From NCBI GenBank assembly GCA_021811275.1, contig JAJZPI010000017.1, forward strand, positions 1-36,377: a stretch of 36,377 nt of DNA, in the 5' to 3' direction. The DNA is from Deltaproteobacteria bacterium (lineage in GTDB: Bacteria; Desulfobacterota; Desulfarculia; Desulfarculales; Desulfarculaceae). Shown one piece after another: positions 30,681 to 36,377 of the stretch. The translations under genes and the position numbers were made by a program. The stretch's first letter is position 1. Every line of letters starts with the position of its first letter. Below the pieces are notes generated by a model, which saw only the letters and a program-made list of their open reading frames with translations, was not told where the DNA came from and did no database searches.

Positions 30681-32363
30681 TCATTTGAACGCCCAGGACA
30701 GGCGCTTGTGGAAAAGCCGCGTGGCCCCCTCTGTGTCGGCCACGTGGTCATCTTCCGTGTACATTGCTTGGGTGAGCTCCGGATCACCGGTGAAGTCGTG
30801 GAAGCCGGCGCCCTGCTTTTCCAGGTACTCCCGCAGCCGCTGGACATAGCGGACCAGACGCGAGTCCTGGGGGGGCGGGCCATCCGGCCCGGGCCGGCGC
30901 TGAATGCGCACGAAGACCAGCCTGATCTGGTTCTCGCGGGCCAATTCGAGCATGGGCGGTAAAAAGGAGGTCGCCACCGCCTTGTCAAAGTCCAAGTATT
31001 GATCGTAATCGAAGTCTGCGTCCCAGCGGTCCGGCGTCACCATCGCGGCCGAGCTGACCGGGGCTCGCAGCCGTTCCAGACCGAACCTGGCGTTGGCGTG
31101 TTTGCGGATCTTTTCCTCCCGTCCCGTTCCGCCCGACCACCCCGCCAGGTTGGCCAGGTACTGCGCCAGGTTCGGGATCAGCTCCCGCGCCTTCTCCCGA
31201 TAGGCCCTGACCCCGAATACCTCCTCCAGCCCTTGGCGGATATTTTCCCGGAAAGGCCGATCGCCGAAGACCAACTTGTTGACCAGGGGATCCTCCCGTT
31301 CAGGACAGAGGCTCTCGAATGCCTCGGGAAAAACCATCAAATGAGGGTTGGTCAGGGAATTGTCGCTGGTGAAAATGAAGGTGGTCCTGGGCTTTACTCC
31401 AGAGGCCACCAGGACATTCTTGAACATCAGATAGTGAATGGTGGTTTCGGACCCATTGTAGATGAGCTTCTCGACCTTTCCTCCCGTCAACCGGCCCAGC
31501 AGATCGCTGTCGATCATGGCGTTGGCATAGGAGTTCCCGATCACCACGTAATCTGGCCGTTCGGCGCGCAGTCTGCTTATCTGCGGCCCACCGATGAAGG
31601 GGTTCCGGCCGGACGGGCCGGGGATGGCCAGGGCGGGCGCCAGGACGATAAGCACTGAGGCGGCCAGTGATCGCCAACCGCCGGCCAGGGCCAGGGGCAA
31701 CAACACCAGCAGGAGGCTGGCCGCATAGGCTAAGCCCATCATGGTGAAGGCGTTTTGGGTGAGCGCGGCCATGGCCCACCAGGTTTCCATCTTGGCCGGA
31801 GAGGGCCCCAGCAGCCCGCCCTCGGCCAACAAGTCACCAGCCGCGGTGCCCGGGCCCAATATCTCCAAAGTGCAGGAGCCGTCCCTGGGCGCGATCGGTT
31901 GCAGAGAAATGCGCAGAAAATGCGGCCCCGCCTCCAGGTCCGCCTTGGCCTGGCCGCCCGAATCTCCCTCCAGGGCCAACAACCTGTTACCGTCAAGGGC
32001 CAGTTCGCCCGTTCCGCGCACATAGAGATTGAAGGCGTACCGGCCGGCGGCGGGGGCGAACCAAAGGCCGTAGGCTTTCAGGTCGACCCCGCGGTCGGTG
32101 GTTAGCTTTCGGCCTGGCGGTACTATACCCGGACCGTCACCGGCCTCGGGGATGGCTTCATTATGGACGTAGTGAGTTGACCAGCCTTGGCGGTCCGGGG
32201 AGGCCGCCGGCGCGATCACGCCTTTGATGATCAGGGGAAGCGTAAATTGGTGCGCCGCCCCGATCAAGGCCAGCACCGCCAGCCAGAGGCCCCAGCGCGG
32301 GCGGAACCGATGCGGCGTGGTCTCTTTCCGGCTGTCGACACGCATGGTGGCCGCCAATCTCAT
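30681..32363 (-). CDS. membrane-anchored SGNH-like protein
   Basis: This is a 560-residue envelope protein. An N-terminal membrane anchor (about 26-48) is followed by a beta-rich region like a PA14 or jelly-roll domain (LKAYGLWFAPAAGRYAFNLYVRG, about 95-170), two more membrane segments (about 205-255), and a C-terminal domain with SGNH-hydrolase features. These are VVIGNSYANAM (possible nucleophile Ser278) and, near the end, a DDH triad-like motif (about 538-540, MYTEDDHVADTEG). It resembles DltD or AlgX-type acyltransferase/esterase domains, so it may modify an envelope polymer. That function is inferred. The start may also be the ATG at 32345; neither has a good ribosome site. Confidence 0.65.
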   Translation of the reverse strand: MRLAATMRVDSRKETTPHRFRPRWGLWLAVLALIGAAHQFTLPLIIKGVIAPAASPDRQGWSTHYVHNEAIPEAGDGPGIVPPGRKLTTDRGVDLKAYGLWFAPAAGRYAFNLYVRGTGELALDGNRLLALEGDSGGQAKADLEAGPHFLRISLQPIAPRDGSCTLEILGPGTAAGDLLAEGGLLGPSPAKMETWWAMAALTQNAFTMMGLAYAASLLLVLLPLALAGGWRSLAASVLIVLAPALAIPGPSGRNPFIGGPQISRLRAERPDYVVIGNSYANAMIDSDLLGRLTGGKVEKLIYNGSETTIHYLMFKNVLVASGVKPRTTFIFTSDNSLTNPHLMVFPEAFESLCPEREDPLVNKLVFGDRPFRENIRQGLEEVFGVRAYREKARELIPNLAQYLANLAGWSGGTGREEKIRKHANARFGLERLRAPVSSAAMVTPDRWDADFDYDQYLDFDKAVATSFLPPMLELARENQIRLVFVRIQRRPGPDGPPPQDSRLVRYVQRLREYLEKQGAGFHDFTGDPELTQAMYTEDDHVADTEGATRLFHKRLSWAFK

Positions 32364-32490
32364 GGGCCGATGGCTGGAAAAGCGAGGGGGGCTCCTGGCG
32401 CATTATCCGGATTAGCCCGCTTCCGGAACAAAAATACCTTGAATCGCCCGGCGATGCCAGGGCTCCTGGACGGCCCGAGCCGAACCGCGC

Positions 32491-32526
32491 AAAAAAGCCG
32501 CCCGGGCGTCGATGCCCGGGCGGCTT
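32491..32526 (-). terminator. strong terminator of the etf operon
   Basis: GCCGCCCGGGC (32497-32507) pairs with GCCCGGGCGGC (32514-32524). On the minus strand it is followed by TTTTTT (32491-32496). Confidence 0.9.
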
Positions 32527-32552
32527 GCGGCCCGATACGGTCGGCTCGGGGC

Positions 32553-33518
32553 TTAGCCCAGCTTCGTGACCTCTTCGCTCAAGGCCGGCACGACCTCGAA
32601 CAGGTCGCCGACCACGCAAAAATCGGCCTTTTGGTGGATGGGGGCATCGGGGTCCTTATTGATGGCCACGATGACCTTGGACGAACCCATGCCCGCCAGG
32701 TGCTGGATGGCCCCGCTGATGCCGCAGGCGATGTAGAGGTTGGGGGTGACGACCTTGCCGGTCTGGCCTACCTGATCGGTGTGATGCCGCCAGCCGGCGT
32801 CCACCGCCGAACGGGAGGCGCCCACGGTGCCGCCCAGCTTGTCGGCCAGCTCCTCCAGGATGCTGAAGTTGGCGGCTTCCTTCATGCCACGGCCACCGCT
32901 GACGATGATCGTGGCCTCGGTCAGGTCGACCTTGCCGCCGGCCAGCTGCTGAACCTCGACCACCTTGGTCTTGAGCGCGCCCAGGGCCGGGGAGACCTTC
33001 TCCACCGCCGCCTCGCCGCCCGACTCGACCATGTCGAATACGTTGGGGCGCAGGGTGGCGATCTGGGGCGAGCCGGTCACCAGGACATCGGCGTAGACTT
33101 TGCCGGCGTAGATCGGGCGGGTGGCCACCAGCTTGCCGTCCTCGACCTTGAGGGCGGTGCAGTCCACGGCCGCGCTGGTGTCCAGCTTGGCCGCCAGGCG
33201 GCCGGCCAGATCCTTGCCCTGCATGGACGCGCCCAAGAGCACCACGTCGGGGGAGCCGCCCTTTATCAGCTCGGCCAAGGCCTGGCTGTAGGCGTCGGTG
33301 GTGTAGGTGGCGTAAGCCGCGTCATCGGCATAGAGGACCTTCTTCGCGCCGTACTTGCCCAGGTCCTTGCAGGCGGCTTCCATGCCCGAGCCCAGGACCA
33401 CCGCGGTGACATCCGTACCCATGGCGTCGGCGACCTTCTTAGCCGCGCTGGCCGCCTCGAAAGATATTTTGCGCAGAGCGCCATCACGCTGCTCGGCGAT
33501 TACCCAAACACCTGCCAT
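32553..33518 (-). CDS. etfA: electron transfer flavoprotein alpha subunit
   Basis: This is a 321-residue FAD-binding subunit of ETF, which passes electrons between acyl-CoA dehydrogenases and the membrane in beta-oxidation. The C-terminal FAD-binding segment is intact ([45 protein letters not shown]). AAGGAG precedes the ATG, 42 bp downstream of etfB. A strong terminator closes the operon. Confidence 0.96.
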   Translation of the reverse strand: MAGVWVIAEQRDGALRKISFEAASAAKKVADAMGTDVTAVVLGSGMEAACKDLGKYGAKKVLYADDAAYATYTTDAYSQALAELIKGGSPDVVLLGASMQGKDLAGRLAAKLDTSAAVDCTALKVEDGKLVATRPIYAGKVYADVLVTGSPQIATLRPNVFDMVESGGEAAVEKVSPALGALKTKVVEVQQLAGGKVDLTEATIIVSGGRGMKEAANFSILEELADKLGGTVGASRSAVDAGWRHHTDQVGQTGKVVTPNLYIACGISGAIQHLAGMGSSKVIVAINKDPDAPIHQKADFCVVGDLFEVVPALSEEVTKLG

Positions 33519-33560
33519 CGTTATGTACTCCTTTCGGGGGAAAGGCCTTTGCCCTTTTGG

Positions 33561-34331
33561 TTAGATGACCTTGGCCTCGTCGCGCAGGCAACGGGCCAGG
33601 TTGGCGGCCAGCTCCTGCGGGGTCTCGCCGCTGATGGTCTTGCCGGCGGCGCGGCTGGGCGGAGGAGTCAGGGCCTTGATCTCGGCCTTGCCCGCCGCCG
33701 TCAGACCCAGGTCGGCCAGGGTCTTGGTCTCAAGGGGCTTCTTCTTGGCCTTCATGATGCCCGGCAGGGAGGCGTAGCGCGGCTCGTTCAACCCTTTCTG
33801 GGCGGTGACGATGGCCGGCAGGGAGGACTCGATGACCAGGGTCTGGCCCTCGACCGGGCGCAGCACCTTCACCGTACCCTCGCCCAGCTCGACCTTGGTG
33901 ACCACCGACAGGTTGGGCATGTCCAGGAACTCGGCCAGGGCCGAACCCACCAGACCGGCATCGTCGTCGACGGCCCGCTGACCCAGGAAAACCAGGTCGG
34001 GGTTGATGGGCTTGACCACCGCGGCCAGTATCTTGGCGATGGCCATGGGGTCGGCGCCGTAGATGCCGTCGTCCTCGACCAGCACGGCCTTGTCCGCGCC
34101 CATGGCCAAGGCGGTGCGCAGGCTCTCGGTCACGCGCTTGGGGCCCACGCCCACCACGGTGACCTCTCCGCCCTTGTCCTTTTGGATACGCAGCGCCTCT
34201 TCCACGCCGAACTCGTCATAGGGGTTCATCACCCACTTGATGTCGTCGGTGGCGATGGACTTCCCGTCACCCGCGATTTTGATCTGGGTTTCGGTATCCG
34301 GTACCTGCTTGATGCAAACCACTATATTCAC
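33561..34331 (-). CDS. etfB: electron transfer flavoprotein beta subunit
   Basis: This is a 256-residue ETF beta subunit with the family start NIVVCIKQVPDTETQIKI, the loop VGPKRVTESLRTALAMGADKAVLV and GLNEPRYASLPGIMKAKKKPLE, which contacts dehydrogenases. The start codon is GTG at 34331, preceded by AAGGAGG 10 nt upstream. It is 55 bp downstream of the tetR gene, so all three genes may be co-transcribed. Whether it is a housekeeping or a bifurcating ETF cannot be told from what I see. Confidence 0.95.
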   Translation of the reverse strand: MNIVVCIKQVPDTETQIKIAGDGKSIATDDIKWVMNPYDEFGVEEALRIQKDKGGEVTVVGVGPKRVTESLRTALAMGADKAVLVEDDGIYGADPMAIAKILAAVVKPINPDLVFLGQRAVDDDAGLVGSALAEFLDMPNLSVVTKVELGEGTVKVLRPVEGQTLVIESSLPAIVTAQKGLNEPRYASLPGIMKAKKKPLETKTLADLGLTAAGKAEIKALTPPPSRAAGKTISGETPQELAANLARCLRDEAKVI

Positions 34332-34386
34332 TGCAAAACCCCTCCTTTCCTACTCCCTGGGAGGACCTGCCGGTCCCCTTGATGAT

Positions 34387-35058
34387 TTAAAGTTGCCGCC
34401 GGCCGCGATCCGTGAGCATGCCTTGGAGGAAGAAAGAGCTTATCTCCTTGGCCGCGGTGGTGATCGAATATTTCTTGACTGGGGAGAGTACCCAGTAACG
34501 GCTCATTTCATCCAAGGCGCCGAAAAAGGCGCGTTTGGCGATGCCCGGCTTGACCTCGGGATTGAAAAGGCCTTGCGCCTGGCCTTCCTTGATGATGTCA
34601 CTTATTATGTTGAGATACCTGGCGAACTTCACGTTGTCATAGCCGCGCATGAACTTGGAGGACTGGCGGATCTCCACCTGGATGATCTCCGAGACCTCCT
34701 GGTTTTCTTCCACCAGGCTTAGATGGGCGTGGGCGAAGCGCTCCAATTTGACCACGGGATTGGTCTCCTTGGAGATGGCCGCTTCCACCCGGTCGAGCAC
34801 GCCTTGCATCACTTCCTCGAACAAAGAAATGAGGATGTCATCCTTGTTTTGGAAGTAAAGGTAGATGGTGCCATCGGCCACCTGCGCGGCGCGGGCGATC
34901 TCGCTCACCTTGGAGTTATAAAAGCCGTTTTTGGCGAAGACCTTGATGGCGGCCTCGATGATGCGACGGTGCTTGTCGGAGTTTTTCTTGTTTTCCGCAG
35001 TCAAGGCGTAATGGCTCTCGGGTAGAAAGGGACTCGATATGAATGATGCTTCATTCAA
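34387..35058 (-). CDS. TetR family regulator of etfBA
   Basis: This 223-residue repressor resembles FadR/PaaR-type regulators of fatty-acid degradation: its helix-turn-helix region reads HRRIIEAAIKVFAKNGFYNSKVSEIARAAQVADGTIYLYFQNKDDILISLFEEV, which is typical. The ligand is probably an acyl-CoA. The start at 35058 is TTG and lies inside a perfect palindrome; a TTG at 35004 (205 residues) is an equally good alternative and leaves the palindrome in the 5' untranslated region. It is upstream of etfB. Confidence 0.88.
   Translation of the reverse strand: MNEASFISSPFLPESHYALTAENKKNSDKHRRIIEAAIKVFAKNGFYNSKVSEIARAAQVADGTIYLYFQNKDDILISLFEEVMQGVLDRVEAAISKETNPVVKLERFAHAHLSLVEENQEVSEIIQVEIRQSSKFMRGYDNVKFARYLNIISDIIKEGQAQGLFNPEVKPGIAKRAFFGALDEMSRYWVLSPVKKYSITTAAKEISSFFLQGMLTDRGRRQL
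35040..35057. promoter_or_regulatory. palindromic operator at the tetR-etfBA 5' end
   Basis: TGAATGA-TGCT-TCATTCA is a perfect 18-bp palindrome, typical of FadR-like TetR operators. It covers the 5' end of the tetR-etfBA operon, so autoregulation is likely. Confidence 0.7.
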
Positions 35059-35283
35059 CTGGTATCACGCCTTCAATAGCCTGTCAACGGCTTTTTTGCG
35101 TCCTGACTGGTGGGCAATGGGGAGGACTATACCAGAAGACCGGTTGATTGAACAGGATTCACCGCCGCCGCCGTTTCAGAAAGCGCCGCCCTTTCTCCGA
35201 ACCCCCGCGCCGTGCTGTCATGCCCGCCGAGAGAGGCAAACGTCACGCCAGACGGCGCGCATACGCTAACAAGAAGCCGCGGC

Positions 35284-35700
35284 ATGAAGCAGGGAAACGG
35301 GACCGGGCTGCTGGTGGGGCTGCGCTGGACCAGCGACGCCACCCTGGAGCGCTGAATCCTCTGCCGGGGCATGAAGGACAAGGGGTGCTTTTTCTTCCCC
35401 GGCCCCGGCCAGACGCCGGTGGAGGGCATGCCTGAACCGCCCCTGGACCCTCGCTGCAAGCGCCGCGCGGTGCCCATCCATGCCTATGAGGCGGCGATCA
35501 AGATCGGCCTGAACCCGGCCAGCGAAGCCGCCAGGCTGGCCCGGACCTGGGCAACCCTCGCATCAGACCGTATTTGTACAAGGGCGCCCAGTATGTATTC
35601 GGCGTATCTTGGCACCAGGACGGGCGCAGGCTGGCTGGGCCGCCGCCCGCGCCAGGCCCGCCGGCCAACGCCACCGCCACGGAGTTACAACCATGGCTGA
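35284..35700 (+). pseudogene. decayed frame with in-frame stop, possibly phage-derived
   Basis: A frame starting at the ATG at 35284 reads MKQGNGTGLLVGLRWTSDAT and ends at TGA (35353). The same frame then continues with protein-like sequence (GCFFFPGPGQTPVEG, AYEAAIKIGLNPASEAARLA) to the stop at 35700. Later a different frame looks more coding (LYKGAQYVFGVSWHQDGRRLAG from about 35574), suggesting a frameshift as well. I do not recognise the family. The region 35059-35283 has no gene that I can support. Confidence 0.4.
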
Positions 35701-36119
35701 CCACCTCAATGAACTGGCTGCCTTCCTGGCCCGGGGAGCGGCGGAACGCGAGCGGGCCGAGGCGGGGGGCGGCGTGCTGATGGAAATGATCCGCCTGGAA
35801 GGGAAGTCCCTCCTGGAATCGCGACCGTGGGCGGCTTGGCCGGAGACCCTGCGCCGGCCTTCCAGCTTGCGCTTGGCAGCGAGGCCGCGGTTAGAGCCAT
35901 GAGCGGAGCCGCCGCTTTGCTTGAGGCGGCTCATCGCAGCCGCCTCTGGTTCTCAAGCCGGCCAAGGAGGGCGAGGCTCTCACCCCTGCGCTCCTGGAGG
36001 AGTTGGGCGGGCAATGGCGAAACCGCCTCGCGGCTATCACCGTGACCACCCTGCACGCCGTGGCCACTCGCCTGCGCAAGGCCGTCTGCGCCGCTTTGGC
36101 CAGGCCTGTGGCGGCGTGA
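35693..36119 (+). pseudogene. frameshifted small gene, possibly phage-derived
   Basis: It starts ATG (35693, GGAG 8 nt upstream) and reads MADHLNELAAFLARGAAERE, then jumps frame near 35820 (VGGLAGDPAPAFQLALGSEA), and again near 35940 (LVLKPAKEGEALTPALLEEL), ending TGA at 36117-36119. The three pieces in frames 2, 1 and 3 join into one plausible protein of about 140 residues. Two frameshifts or two sequencing errors explain this. The start overlaps the preceding frame's stop, as in phage operons. Function unknown. Confidence 0.45.
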
Positions 36120-36377
36120 GCCGCTGGCTTGCCAGCTTCGCGCCTGTTACGGGCAAAGGCAAATCAACCCCCCGCTCCAGCATGGCGATATGCCCTCTCC
36201 CCGGGACCCAAGGAGCCCGAGAACCGCGGGACCCACGCAGGGGTCCCGCGGCCTCCGTCCTGCCCTTGAACTCCATCATAGTCTGGGTAGGCCCAGCAGC
36301 CGACACCAAAGGCCTGGACCGTCCGCCGGCTCTGGCGGGCAAGCTCGCTCCAACTCATCCAAATCGCGCCGCGCATC
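36120..36377. other. right-edge region with an 11-bp perfect hairpin
   Basis: No gene is supported. CCGCGGGACCC (36224-36234) pairs with GGGTCCCGCGG (36241-36251) around ACGCAG, with no T-run on either side. A leftward frame (36164-36358, starting MSWSELARQSRRTVQAFG) might be the edge of another remnant. Confidence 0.4.

Noticed and set aside
35353-35355. TGA as selenocysteine codon
   Set aside because: No convincing SECIS-like hairpin follows, the surrounding protein is not a known selenoprotein, and a frameshift lies downstream.
36164-36376. Leftward frame at the right edge (MSWSELARQSRR...)
   Set aside because: It looks partly protein-like but lacks a ribosome site, crosses an 11-bp perfect hairpin and turns low complexity; not called as a gene.

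Overview
The window is high-GC, gene-dense bacterial DNA that looks like a Desulfobacterota (deltaproteobacterial, Desulfarculaceae-like) chromosome. This is an inference from the gene set: a radical-SAM heme synthase of the siroheme-dependent (Ahb) pathway with a His/Gly/Pro-rich N-terminus, rubrerythrin, fused isobutyryl-CoA mutase IcmF, TetR-controlled EtfBA, an epoxyqueuosine-reductase-like 2x[4Fe-4S] protein and a GEMM-I riboswitch. No rRNA or species marker is present.

Layout. 1-6.9 kb: a tRNA nucleotidyltransferase/poly(A) polymerase cut by the left edge, a LysM coiled-coil membrane protein, an enoyl-CoA hydratase family enzyme, the [4Fe-4S] protein, rubrerythrin with a candidate operator, an MBL hydrolase translationally coupled to a tandem universal stress protein, a small coiled-coil protein and an RRM protein. 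7-15 kb: a CoA-metabolism block. A Cys-containing small protein, a TetR regulator and IcmF form a leftward operon, followed by an M24 peptidase. A second MBL hydrolase and ahbD diverge from a shared intergenic region. The promoters of the small-protein/tetR/icmF operon and of the MBL gene both carry the same 18-bp palindromic operator just downstream of the -10 box, defining a small regulon. 15-20.8 kb: an AT-rich leader with a clear c-di-GMP-I (GEMM-I) riboswitch, then a Sel1-repeat protein and a CheX-like protein, a small unknown gene, and pheS-pheT.

20.9-26.3 kb: a compact (about 5.37 kb) integrated element in tRNA-Leu(UAA). It has a duplicated tRNA 3' part at both ends, arm-type integrase repeats at both ends, a tyrosine integrase, an AlpA-like regulator, a Cys-rich phage-type protein, a winged-helix replication-initiator-like protein whose last codons are four tandem 22-bp iterons, a 43-codon ORF, a PC4-type ssDNA-binding protein, and two exported small proteins as possible cargo. 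No conjugation, capsid or terminase genes are visible. The order int-alpA-rep-ori resembles Gram-negative phage-inducible islands or integrative plasmids, but it fits neither exactly. The tRNA variable arm differs between the two att copies, so integration exchanged one V-arm for another.

26.4-36.4 kb: a small exported protein with GSD(Y/F)EN repeats, a hairpin-rich intergenic stretch, a large hybrid histidine kinase, a membrane-anchored SGNH-like protein, an etfB-etfA operon headed by a TetR gene with a perfect palindrome at its 5' end, and finally a decayed, possibly phage-derived region with an in-frame stop and two frameshifts.
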